NCBI GenBank assembly: GCA_002067315.1
Contig: MVRA01000079.1
Coordinates: 1 to 37,813 of the forward strand
Source: Methanocella sp. PtaU1.Bin125
GTDB taxonomy: Archaea > Halobacteriota > Methanocellia > Methanocellales > Methanocellaceae
DNA length: 37,813 bases
Reading direction: 5' to 3'
Shown: positions 1 through 7,627 of the stretch, one piece after another
Position numbering within the stretch: position 1 is the first letter of the stretch
Layout of the letters: each line of letters opens with the position of its first letter
The notes under the pieces: generated by a model
What the model was told of the DNA's origin: nothing
Database searches by the model: none
Seen by the model: the letters and a program-made list of their open reading frames with translations, nothing else
Position numbers and translations under genes: made by a program

Positions 1-88
1 GATCATTATAAGACTCGCAAGAGATACGTACTTGGGGAGGCTTAGTGCATAATGTCCTTACGTTCGCGGCTCGTTGTGTTTTGGAATA

Positions 89-736
89 TTATTTGTTGCT
101 TACTGCAACGAGTTTTTTGAGCGCCTTTGCCGCGGCGCCGGAATCAATGGCTTTTACCGCGATTTTCACGCCTTTGGCGATGTCGGCTGCCTTGTCCGCG
201 ACAGCCAGCGCCGCTGCCGCATTGAGAACCGTAATGTCGCGGGCCGGGCCTTTCTCACCGGCCAGCACGCCGCGGATAATCTCCGCCGACTGCTGCGGCG
301 AGTCGACGGTGATATCTTTCATCAACGCCCGGGTCATGCCGAAGTCTTCCGGCTGAACCCAGAACGTGCTCACTTTTCCGCCGGCAAACTCCGAGATTTT
401 CGTCGGTGTGGTTATCGAAATTTCGTCCAGCCCGTCTTCGGCGTGGACGACCATCGCCCTCGTCGCGCCGAGCGAGCCGAGAACGGTCGCGATTTTCTCT
501 GTAATATCTTCGTCGGCCACGCCCATGATCTGCCGTTTGGCGCCGGCCGGGTTCGTCAGCGGCCCGAGCACGTTGAAAATGGTCCGCACGGCGAGCTGCC
601 TTCGCACGCCCGCGGCGTATTTCATCGCAGGGTGGCAGCGGACGGCGAAACAGAAGCACACGTTCGCCTCGGCGAGGCATTTTGCGACGACGGTCGGCGA
701 GGTATGGAACAGCGCGCAGCCATCAAAGAACAACAT
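89..736 (-). pseudogene. trpD: Anthranilate phosphoribosyltransferase, C-terminal fragment
   Basis: TrpD joins anthranilate to PRPP in tryptophan synthesis. The reading frame carries the C-terminal part of the family: HPAMKYA, the conserved [12 protein letters not shown] segment and [12 protein letters not shown], ending in a normal TAA at 89-91. Family members are about 340 residues; only about 203 recognisable residues remain, starting near TSPTVVAKC at position 700. The N-terminal helical domain and the GTGGD PRPP-binding loop are missing. The first dozen codons (736 down to about 701) overlap the opposing beta-propeller gene and do not look like TrpD. The gene cannot make a complete enzyme as it stands. 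It is either a true truncation by rearrangement or the edge of an assembly join. The identification is secure; the cause of truncation is not. Confidence 0.85.
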
Positions 737-1685
737 TTACGTGCTGGACGACGGCATGAAGACGGTCGGCAGGCTGGAAGACCTGGCCCCCGGCGAGAAG
801 ATCTACTCCTGCCGGTTCATGGGCGACCGCGGCTACCTGGTGACGTTCAAGAAAGTCGACCCGCTCTTCGTCCTCGACCTGTCGGTCCCGCAGAGCCCGA
901 AGGTGCTGGGCAAGCTGAAAATACCCGGCTACAGCGACTACCTGCACCCGTACGACGAGACGCACATCATCGGCATCGGCAAGGACGCCGTCGACGCCAG
1001 CGAAGGGGAGATCTCGTCCCGGGGCCTGGACTTCGCCTGGTACCAGGGCGTGAAGATGGCGATCTTCGACGTCAGCGACGTGGAGCACCCGAAGGAAATG
1101 TTCAAGGAGCTCATTGGCGATCGGGGCACGGACTCGCCTGTGCTGTCCGACCACCGGGCGTTCCTGTTCGACCGGGAGAAAGGCCTGCTGGTGCTGCCGA
1201 TCACCCTCGCCGAGGTCACCGGGCCCCGGACCAGCCCGTACCAGTACGGCGACTACGTGTTCCAGGGCGCCTATGTCTATAAGGTCGACCTGGACAGCGG
1301 CTTCACGCTGCGGGGCAAGGTCACCCAGTACGACAGCGACGAGGTCTTCAAGAAGAGCGGTTTCTACTTCTACGGGGACCGCTCGATTACCCGGAGCCTG
1401 TATATCGGCAACGTGCTCTACACGCTGTCGAATACCCGGCTCCAGGCGAACGACCTGGACACGCTGGCGAAGATCAAGGCGCTGGATCTCAGCTCGTCCG
1501 CGACGCCGACGCCGAAGCCGACGGTAACGCCGACTCCGGCACCGTCGCCCACACCGACGCCGGAGCCTTCCGTTACTCCGACGCCGACGCCGTCGCCCAC
1601 TCCAGAGCCTACCCCGACGCCGACGCCGACCCCCACGCCCGCGCCTGAGCCCACAGAAACGCCCACGGAGACACCGGAGCCTTAG
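723..1685 (+). pseudogene. Beta-propeller surface protein, C-terminal fragment with Thr-Pro tail
   Basis: From position 723 the frame reads like the late blades of archaeal secreted beta-propeller proteins: NNIYVLDD, then ATFKK-type strands such as [18 protein letters not shown] and [18 protein letters not shown]. There is no signal peptide or start; upstream the frame runs antisense through trpD and loses all resemblance. The last 60 residues or so (about 1501-1682) are almost only Thr, Pro, Ser and Glu with TPTP repeats, a stalk common in S-layer-associated proteins, and then the gene stops at TAG without a PGF-CTERM or transmembrane anchor. It is probably the back half of an exported protein of more than 500 residues. 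The family call is by eye and the propeller assignment is moderately secure. Confidence 0.7.
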
Positions 1686-1739
1686 CCAGGCGGCTGAAAA
1701 GCTAAATAGGACCAGGACGCATAGTTGATCGTGAACGCC

Positions 1740-2411
1740 ATGAACGACTATGCCGCCCTGACGGGCGCGCTCATGAGGAGGCTCGGCCTCACCCATGCCC
1801 CTGTCGCTATATCGCTGTTGCCGGAGCTGCCTGCGTCGGCCCGGATGACGGAGCCCCTGAGCTTCTGCGCGATGTGGACCGCGGCCATGGGCGGCGAAGT
1901 GGTCTACGCCACCGCGAAAGAGGAGGCATGCGGGGGAGGCGCGTATTTCATGGGCCTGACGGAGATCACCCCCGAGATGCGGAACGGCGTGCTCCTGTCC
2001 CATACCCTCCACCTGCACCGGACGCCCATGGCTGCGGTCAGGACGATGCAGGCCAGCCCGGCCATCCCGTACGGGACCGGCGCGGCCGTGGTCTGCGCCC
2101 CGCTGGAGAAGGCTGGCTTCGACGTCGACGTGGTCCTCATCGTCTGCACCCCGGCGGCCGCCATGAAGTTCGCGGACGCCGTCTCATTCGACACCGGCGG
2201 CTACCTCGCGGGCAAGACCGGCCCCGCGACGTGCTCGGTCGCCGTCGCCGGCCCCTACCTGTCCGGCCAGCCCACCTTCTGCGTGGCCGACAGCGGCGCG
2301 CGGGAATACATGAAGCTGGAAGACGGCGAAATGATCATCAGCTTCCCCGGCGATCGGCTGGTCGCGATCGTCAGGAACCTCGAGGAGATGGCGCAGCATC
2401 CCGTCCCTTAA
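1740..2411 (+). CDS. DUF169 family protein
   Basis: About 223 residues resembling the DUF169 family of archaea and anaerobes, for which I know no biochemical function. Visible family traits are the N-terminal APVAISLL strand, a Cys-containing FCAMW segment followed by ACGGGAYFMGL, and a C-terminal ISFPGDRLVAI segment. Cys residues near positions 46 and 64 could bind metal or haem, which is inference. I chose ATG 1740 over TTG 1725 because GTTGATC at 1724-1730 then acts as a Shine-Dalgarno at suitable distance. No signal peptide is seen, so it is likely cytosolic. The MBL-fold gene follows in the same direction, its true start probably overlapping this stop codon, so the two are likely co-transcribed. 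Confidence 0.75.
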   Translation: MNDYAALTGALMRRLGLTHAPVAISLLPELPASARMTEPLSFCAMWTAAMGGEVVYATAKEEACGGGAYFMGLTEITPEMRNGVLLSHTLHLHRTPMAAVRTMQASPAIPYGTGAAVVCAPLEKAGFDVDVVLIVCTPAAAMKFADAVSFDTGGYLAGKTGPATCSVAVAGPYLSGQPTFCVADSGAREYMKLEDGEMIISFPGDRLVAIVRNLEEMAQHPVP

Positions 2412-2424
2412 GATCGTCTGCCTG

Positions 2425-3216
2425 GTGGACAACACGCCCTCGCCCGGATACCGGGCCGAGCACGGGATATCGTTCTTCCTTGAATCCCACTGCCTGCGCA
2501 TGTTGTTCGACACCGGTCAGAGCGGCGACGTCCTGCTGGACAACGCGAAAAAGGCCGGCATCGACTTCGGCTGGCTGGGCATGATCGCGCTCAGCCACGG
2601 CCACTACGACCACACCGGCGGCCTGATGAAGGCGCTGGAGAAATCGGGCATCGTGAAGCTGCTGGCCCACGAGGACGCGTTTAACCAGAAATATTCCCTG
2701 AAGGACGGCAAGACCAAAGACATCGGCATCCCGTTCAACGTGAAGGCCCTCTGGCACCACTGCGACGTAATGCTCAAGCGCGAGCCCGTCATGATCTGCG
2801 ACTGCATCTGGACCACCGGGGAAATCCCCCGGGTGACCGCGTTCGAGAAGCCGTACAGCGGCTTCCTGGAAGAACACAAGGGCGTCATGAAGCTCGACTG
2901 GCTGCTGGACGACCAGTCGCTCGTCGTGCTGGCCGACGATAAGCTGATGCTCGTCTGTGGCTGCTGCCACTCGGGCATCGTCAACACCATCGAGCATGTT
3001 CAAACCCTGTTCGGGCGCTACCCGGAGACGATCGTCGGGGGCCTGCACATGGAGAGCGCCGACGACGCGCGGATCTGTGCGACCGTCGAGGCCTTTAAAG
3101 CGGCCGGGGTGAAAAAGCTCATTCCCGGGCACTGCTCGGGCAAAAAGATCGGCGATGCGGCGAAAGCGGCCGGCATCGAGGTCGTGCCGCTACATGCGGG
3201 CATGGTTATACTGTGA
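2425..3216 (+). CDS. MBL-fold metallohydrolase (dihydropterin/beta-RFA-P synthase-like)
   Basis: A metallo-beta-lactamase-fold protein of the branch often annotated as 7,8-dihydropterin-6-yl-methyl-4-(ribofuranosyl)aminobenzene phosphate synthase; the substrate is unproven. From GTG 2425 the metal motif SHGHYDH lies at residues 57-63. Later family motifs are CGCCHSGIVNT, GGLHM and IPGHCSG. The first beta strand of the fold, KIVCLVDN, is encoded from about 2410, upstream of the GTG, and joins it without a stop. No ATG, GTG or TTG lies in frame before 2425. The real protein is therefore probably longer, starting at a non-standard codon or reached by +1 movement from the DUF169 frame at its TAA (2409). 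A sequence error is also possible. Confidence 0.8.
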   Translation: MDNTPSPGYRAEHGISFFLESHCLRMLFDTGQSGDVLLDNAKKAGIDFGWLGMIALSHGHYDHTGGLMKALEKSGIVKLLAHEDAFNQKYSLKDGKTKDIGIPFNVKALWHHCDVMLKREPVMICDCIWTTGEIPRVTAFEKPYSGFLEEHKGVMKLDWLLDDQSLVVLADDKLMLVCGCCHSGIVNTIEHVQTLFGRYPETIVGGLHMESADDARICATVEAFKAAGVKKLIPGHCSGKKIGDAAKAAGIEVVPLHAGMVIL

Positions 3217-3381
3217 TATATTCCGCCTGGCGCCGGGCGTTCCCGGATGACCGGGGCTCCGGTCGGGCATTGGCGATGAAAAACGGGCAGGGCTGTCGTC
3301 GTTTGCTCGCCCATGACCACGCGTGCGCGCGCGATGACGCCCGCCGCCAGTGCCTGTCAACGCCCGCCACAGTCTTATCGA

Positions 3382-3975
3382 TCATTCTAGTAACAGCAGC
3401 GTATAAGTCGGCAGCGTCTCGGGCTTCAGGACGATCTTGTCCTTGATCACCGTCGTCGGGATGCCCGCGTTCTTTGCGGTCGCGAACACGTCGATGCCCG
3501 CGGATTCCAGCGACGGCCGGGCCTCCACCGGGAACTTGCACTTCGTCCTGCCTTCGTCCAGCGCGCATACCGCACAGCGCCGGCACCGGTGGGCGCCGTA
3601 GGAGAACGCTTTGTAGTACCCGGCCAGGAACGCGTGGCGCTCCATGTTGAAAACCGCGTCGCAGACGTGCATGGTCAGCTTATCCATCGCTCCGGTCAGG
3701 CTCTCCGGGGGATAGCTGTCCAGGCCCGCGAAGCCATCGTACCGGATCAGGTACGCGGCCTCGTACTCGTCCAGCACCTGCCGGGTTGCCTCCGGGGTGG
3801 GACTATACGGCGGGCAGGTCAGCCGCGTGCCGTAATTTTTGCACCCGAACTGGCACCGCAGCCGGACCCAGTGGGCCGTGACGACCTGCGACGGCTTAAC
3901 CGGCACGAATGCCGACGCGCCGCTTTCCTTTGCCATTTTCTCCAGCTCTGCCTCGATATGTTTCCGGGCCATCAT
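3382..3975 (-). CDS. DUF2284 Cys-rich predicted metal-binding protein
   Basis: About 197 residues with the two cysteine clusters of DUF2284: CQFGCKNYGTRLTCPPYSPTP near residues 62-82 and CRRCAVCALDEGRTKCKFP near 132-150. Family members are small soluble proteins of anaerobes and methanogens and are presumed to bind an iron-sulfur cluster or zinc. Function is unknown; the metal role is inferred from cysteine spacing. The start at 3975 (ATG, with a second ATG next to it) is preceded by CGTGAT on the coding strand, a weak Shine-Dalgarno. It is convergent with the MBL gene; the 165-bp spacer between them is GC-rich with short palindromes and no gene. Confidence 0.75.
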   Translation of the reverse strand: MMARKHIEAELEKMAKESGASAFVPVKPSQVVTAHWVRLRCQFGCKNYGTRLTCPPYSPTPEATRQVLDEYEAAYLIRYDGFAGLDSYPPESLTGAMDKLTMHVCDAVFNMERHAFLAGYYKAFSYGAHRCRRCAVCALDEGRTKCKFPVEARPSLESAGIDVFATAKNAGIPTTVIKDKIVLKPETLPTYTLLLLE

Positions 3976-4108
3976 ATCACGAAACTCTTGATGGCATCGT
4001 GTCCTGAAATAGCTATTCCTTAATGTTCCATGCTATCAACTGACAGGGATTTTCAGTTTTTTAGGGGAGCATAGAGTATATGTAGTTGAAGGATTATTGA
4101 TCGGCTGT

Positions 4109-4339
4109 ATGGTCGACGCCCGCAGTCTTTTCAAGGACATGGTCAAGCAGCGCAGGGTACAGGCAGCGACAGGCGTAGTGGCCATCCTCGGCGTCACCAT
4201 GTGGCTGATGTGCATCCCCCTGGGCGAATATCTCGCGGCGGGGGCTGTCATACTCTTTGCTGTGGCCACGATTCGCTGGATCGATGACGAGGAGAAAATC
4301 AAAGAAGAGCAGCTCCAGCAGCCAGTCGGCAAGAAATAG
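4109..4339 (+). CDS. Small two-TM membrane protein, unknown
   Basis: A 76-residue protein with a basic N-terminus (KQRR), two hydrophobic spans at about residues 18-38 and 45-62, and a charged C-terminus (DDEEKIKEEQ). This layout suggests a small integral membrane hairpin with both ends in the cytosol. No family is recognised. ATG 4109 is preferred to the in-frame TTG 4097 because a TATA-like AGTATATG stretch at about 4074-4081 would place transcription start just before it, giving a near-leaderless message. An overlapping minus-strand frame (4036-4413) was rejected because it lacks any domain-like pattern. Reality of the gene is likely but unproven. Confidence 0.55.
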   Translation: MVDARSLFKDMVKQRRVQAATGVVAILGVTMWLMCIPLGEYLAAGAVILFAVATIRWIDDEEKIKEEQLQQPVGKK

Positions 4340-4348
4340 CCCATTATT

Positions 4349-4420
4349 GTGAAGGAGACTCTGCCGGGCGGCCTCGCGCGCGTGCATGTGCCCGGTCGCC
4401 GGGCGGTTCCCATTATACGT
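4349..4420. repeat. Family C GC-rich repeat, reverse copy
   Basis: Read on the minus strand, this stretch contains a 19-nt segment GCGCGCGAGGCCGCCCGGC identical to one in the copy at 25764-25856, with weaker flanking similarity (AATGGGAA...CCCGG...CACATGC). It lies in a 335-bp gene-free spacer directly before the family A element. No ORF. The exact borders are uncertain and the GC-richness makes chance similarity easier, so this is a moderate call. Confidence 0.4.
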
Positions 4421-4472
4421 TTTCCATAGATGCCCTGCCCGTCCTATGCATGCGACCCGGGATACGGGAAAT

Positions 4473-4618
4473 GGTTAAAGGCTGCAGAGAATGCAGAGGA
4501 GCGCAGAGAGCGCAGTTCCTTTTTAGATATCGAATAGCGTTAAACTAAAAGAAGCCGCGTTCTCTGCGCCCTGCAGCGTGCTATGCACGCTCCTCTGCGG
4601 TCTCTGCGGTCTTTTACC
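4473..4618. repeat. Family A interspersed inverted repeat, complete copy
   Basis: A 146-bp element. Its left arm begins GGTTAAAGGCTGCAGAGA at 4473 and runs to about 4519; the right arm, 4559-4618, is the imperfect reverse complement and ends TCTTTTACC. Both arms are built from CGCAGAGA/GCAGAGGAG steps. The right arm carries an internal perfect hairpin GCGTGC-TAT-GCACGC (4576-4590). The AT-rich loop is about 39 bp. No ORF. Related copies lie at 25894-25995 and, split by an insertion, at 27438-27833. Such GCAGAG-rich intergenic repeats occur in many prokaryotes; mobilisation is not shown. Confidence 0.8.
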
Positions 4619-4674
4619 GTCCTGCAGTGCCGTCATGCTTAGCGCAGAGACAATATATTTCCGGTCTTGATATA

Positions 4675-5268
4675 CTACTCCCGCGACTTCTCGCGGGGCA
4701 TGCACACGATCTCCATGACGTGCAGGTCGAAGAAGTTGTTCGCGTGGGCCGGCCGGATCACGCAGGCCGTGTCGGCGCCGCTCCACGTGCCGCCGATCGC
4801 GATGATCTCGGTCCTGCCGTCCACCGGCACGAGGCCCGCGTCGGCCGCCATGACGCTGATCTCGACCGCGACCTTGGTGCCGACGCTGATCACGGTCCTC
4901 AACGCCTCGGCGATCGCCTCTACCCGGGACGCGCCGCCCAGCCGCCGGGTGATGGACCGTTCCACCCCGGACAGCGCGTGGGACGCCTGCAGGACGGTGA
5001 CGCCCATCGCTTTTAGCTGCCGGGAGTATTGCTCCTCGAGGTCCTGCTGCCCGGGCCCGGAGAAGCCGACGTGGTGGCCGACGACGATGACTTTAATGCC
5101 CGTGCCCTGGAACGCTTTCGCCGCCAGGAGGCCCGTCGCGCCGCTGCTGCTCGCCACGACGACGTGCCCGATGGCCAGCTCTTTCGCGCGCGCGAGGGCG
5201 AGCCGGACGGTGTCCTCCGTGTTCTGGCTGCCCGCTTTCTCGAAGTAGACGATATCCCGGTGTATCAT
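4675..5268 (-). CDS. Pyruvate kinase alpha/beta (C-terminal) domain-like protein
   Basis: A stand-alone protein of about 197 residues resembling the C-terminal regulatory domain of pyruvate kinase (PF02887-like), without the catalytic barrel. Visible features are ALARAKELAIGHVVVASSSGATG, a switch-like segment found where the domain senses effectors, and a second alternating alpha/beta half with IIAIGGTWSGADTACVI. Family members are widespread in archaea and may bind a small phosphorylated ligand; that is inference. I chose ATG 5268 over the in-frame TTG 5274 because GTTGATC stands just before it as a Shine-Dalgarno. The gene is divergent from the DUF2797 gene with a 77-bp shared promoter region. 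The family A repeat lies just downstream. Confidence 0.75.
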   Translation of the reverse strand: MIHRDIVYFEKAGSQNTEDTVRLALARAKELAIGHVVVASSSGATGLLAAKAFQGTGIKVIVVGHHVGFSGPGQQDLEEQYSRQLKAMGVTVLQASHALSGVERSITRRLGGASRVEAIAEALRTVISVGTKVAVEISVMAADAGLVPVDGRTEIIAIGGTWSGADTACVIRPAHANNFFDLHVMEIVCMPREKSRE

Positions 5269-5345
5269 GATCAACAGGACGCCCTGCAGTGCGATAAACG
5301 TTGCCGACGGAGGGTATTTGTACGTCCGATGCGTCAGAGTATCAC

Positions 5346-6107
5346 GTGAGGATCATCGGCTATTCTTCCCTCGATAAAGCGCTTCTCGTCTCCACCTGGC
5401 CGCTGGCCAGAGGGCCTGTGGCACTCGATATCTCGGGCGAGGTAGCGCTGGTGCTCGGCAAGAGGGGCTGTGCGGGCCGGTGGGACGGCGAGACCCACGT
5501 GCCCTGCGGCAGCGATCAGGCTCCCGTCTGTGACTCGTGCGGAGCGGAGGCGGTAGACCCCTGTGTCATGTGCCGTGGCGTCTGCCGGAAGCTGGAGAAG
5601 ACCTGCCTGCAGGAACATTCGGTCTACCTCGCCGCGTTCGCGCCAGGGCGGATCAAGGTGGGGGTCTCGAGGGCTTTCCGGCTGGAACGGCGGCTGGCGG
5701 AGCAGGGGGCGGACGCCGGGTTCGAGATCGCCCGGCTGCCGGACGGCGAGGCGGCGCGGCAGATGGAGGCGAGCCTGCGGGCGTTGTACCCGGATCGCAT
5801 GGCCTTCGAGGACAAGCTGGCGACCGGCACGGCCGACGGCGCGATCGACACGATCTTGAAAAACTATGCAGTCATCCGCTCGCTCCGGTTCCGTCATTTC
5901 TCCCGGGAGCTGTGGATGCGGCCCATCGTTATCAAGCCCGGGGAAGGCATGGCAATCAGCGGTGCCACGGTCGGCATCAAGGGCAAGGCCCTGGTCATCG
6001 AGAAGCGGGGCACGCTGTACGCGCTGAACCTGGACAGCCTCGCCGGGTATGACTGCGAGCTAAAAAAAGGGCGCGCGAGCCTGCAGTCGTCGCTACTTAC
6101 TTACTAG
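5346..6107 (+). CDS. DUF2797 protein, zinc-ribbon plus GIY-YIG-like half
   Basis: About 253 residues. The N-terminal third has cysteines spaced as zinc ligands (CDSC near residue 59, CVMCRGVC near 71, then C at about 82), followed by EHSVYLAAFAPGRIKVGVS, which resembles the two first strands of GIY-YIG nucleases and defines DUF2797 in my reading. Function is unknown; nucleic-acid contact is plausible. GTG 5346 (VRIIGYSS) is the likely start: the in-frame ATG at 5301 adds 15 residues without family resemblance. The gene ends convergent with the winged-helix gene only 12 bp away. Confidence 0.7.
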   Translation: MRIIGYSSLDKALLVSTWPLARGPVALDISGEVALVLGKRGCAGRWDGETHVPCGSDQAPVCDSCGAEAVDPCVMCRGVCRKLEKTCLQEHSVYLAAFAPGRIKVGVSRAFRLERRLAEQGADAGFEIARLPDGEAARQMEASLRALYPDRMAFEDKLATGTADGAIDTILKNYAVIRSLRFRHFSRELWMRPIVIKPGEGMAISGATVGIKGKALVIEKRGTLYALNLDSLAGYDCELKKGRASLQSSLLTY

Positions 6108-6119
6108 TATACTCGCCTG

Positions 6120-6587
6120 TTAGCGCGACTGCAGCTCGGGCTGTTGCACCGGGGCCCCTTCCAGGTGCGGCTCGATCGAGGCGATGCGGTATTGTCTCTC
6201 GACCTTGTTACCCCGCCTGGTGAGGAAACCTTCTTTGTGCAAACGGGAGAGGTATGTAGATACGGTGCTGATCTTGATCTCTTCGCCGTACTGTCTCTCG
6301 TAGCGGTCTTTGACGTCGACGGTGCCGAACCACGCGTCGCGGTACTCGTACTTGAGGAAAAGCGTCAGTCGTTCTTTGATCGTCAGCTTTTCTGCCGACC
6401 GGCTGACGATGTCTTCGGCCGTGACGGGCGCTGGCTTCTGGACGCTCCTGTCGCTCTCGCCGAATTTACTCTTGACAAAGCGTAAAACCTGCTCCATCGA
6501 TTGAGCGTTCAGGTCCTCTCCGATGACTGAGAACGCGGTAATCTTCCCGCTTTTCTCGTCCATATTGATCTTGATTTCCATCGGCAT
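6120..6587 (-). CDS. Winged-helix DNA-binding protein
   Basis: A 155-residue protein. The N-terminal 30 residues form a short basic/acidic beta-like region (MEIKINMDEKSGKITAFSVIG). The C-terminal half reads as a winged helix: LTLFLKYEYRDAWFGTVDVKDRYERQYG, then ISTVSTYLSRLHKEGFLTRRGNKVERQYRI, where STVSTYLSRL is the recognition helix and RRGNKVERQYRI the wing. It is most likely a sequence-specific transcription regulator; the target is not known. ATG 6587 follows AGGGGATGA on the coding strand, a good Shine-Dalgarno. The upstream 370 bp hold repeated GGGATGG boxes and several hairpins, which suggests autoregulation or leader control. No ligand domain is recognised. Confidence 0.7.
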   Translation of the reverse strand: MPMEIKINMDEKSGKITAFSVIGEDLNAQSMEQVLRFVKSKFGESDRSVQKPAPVTAEDIVSRSAEKLTIKERLTLFLKYEYRDAWFGTVDVKDRYERQYGEEIKISTVSTYLSRLHKEGFLTRRGNKVERQYRIASIEPHLEGAPVQQPELQSR

Positions 6588-6599
6588 TCATCCCCTGAA

Positions 6600-6960
6600 C
6601 CTCTTATGATATTAAGCGCAAGAGCGGCGGCCCCCCACCGGAGCCGCCGTTCATAGCGTTTTTCCAATCCATCCCATTTTAATGCCGTTTTCAAACGTTT
6701 TGCCGTTTTGCGTTTTTCAATCCATCCCCTTTTTCATGCCGTTTTCTAGATGATTATAAGCTGCCCCCCGGCAGCACTTTCCAATCCATCCCTTGTGTAG
6801 TTGCCGCTTTCTCGCAACGACCCATCCATCCCCTTCGGATCGCCTTGATCGGTGTCATATGACCCATCCGTATCGGATGGGCGCCGTCCATCTCTGATGG
6901 TAAGCGGTGAATCACCGCAGCATACCACGAGATAATAGTAGTATCTCTTATTATATAAGC
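6600..6960 (-). promoter_or_regulatory. Hairpin-rich repeat region upstream of the winged-helix gene
   Basis: On the minus strand GGGATGG occurs four times (6669-6675, 6722-6728, 6786-6792, 6826-6832), three of them extended to GGGATGGATTG. The first two copies sit in 34-bp near-identical units that also share a TGCCGTTTTC segment (top strand 6659-6692 and 6713-6746). Inverted repeats follow one another: 6625-6631/6643-6649, 6760-6765/6770-6775, 6863-6870/6874-6881 (CCCATCCG/CGGATGGG), 6888-6892/6896-6900, 6904-6910/6912-6918 and 6929-6934/6942-6947. A TATA-like stretch at 6950-6959 would, on the minus strand, start a leader of about 340 nt containing all of them. It may act as structured RNA or as an operator array; which one is unknown. 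Confidence 0.55.
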
Positions 6961-7627
6961 CTTTCGTGAAAAACCGCTCTTTTAATCAGTCTTATTGGCT
7001 TAAGCACACTTTAGCACAATTATAAGCCTATGTTGTGAATGGTTTTTTAGTATTTAAGCGTTTATACACTCACAGACATCGGCGCTATTCCATGTGTAAT
7101 CAATTAAAAAAGGTTAAAAATTGAATATATGGCAAATATAATCATATTTTTTGAATGTAATAGCGTTTCGTTGACCGTTCGGTAAACGCATGTATAATCG
7201 ATGATTACGGTTATTGTGCCAGCAGGGTTTACACTTGTTCACAATAATGATTACCAGTGAATATGTCAATGAATAATGTCACTCTCAGCGCTACGCCATC
7301 ATCATAAAGACGTCCGTGAGAAAGGGCGCAAAGACTATGACGCTGTCTTATTTTTTAAAGTTTCACGCGCTGATACTGCCCTTGTTATGGCATTCACATA
7401 ATCGCCATCTATTCACAGTGTATGTTTCAAGAACGGCCTGCAGTGGCCACTCTTATCGCGACGCCGGATACTGTATGAACACTGTGAACCCTGTGTGAAC
7501 CATCGGCCCGGACAGAATATTATGATAGAAAAACGCCTGCGTCTTTGTGATGAAGGCAGAGTGAAGCCGTGCAGACTGGTTTACAATGTGGTCACAGTAT
7601 AGCCTGTGAATCACAGCTTCACAGGCT
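6961..7627. other. AT-rich gene-free region with TTCACA/TGTGAA motif cluster
   Basis: No convincing gene. A 60-codon frame at 7316-7498 has no family pattern or clear ribosome site. TGTGAA or its complement TTCACA appears at 7034, 7238, 7393, 7412, 7483, 7494, 7605 and 7618, against well under one expected in this length at random. Base composition is clearly more AT-rich than the genes on either side. It could be a regulatory array for the downstream end of the DRTGG gene region or a decayed element; no origin-binding protein gene lies nearby. Confidence 0.5.

Noticed and set aside
4036-4413. Minus-strand ORF of 125 codons opposite the small membrane protein
   Set aside because: It has no domain-like pattern and covers a plus-strand gene with promoter, start and two clear membrane spans.
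6659-6832. Possible CRISPR-like array of CCAATCCATCCC repeats
   Set aside because: Spacing is irregular (53, 64, 40 bp), repeats degrade quickly and no cas gene is present; fits regulatory repeats better.
7316-7498. 60-codon ORF in the AT-rich region
   Set aside because: It has no family resemblance, no convincing ribosome site and unusual composition for this genome.
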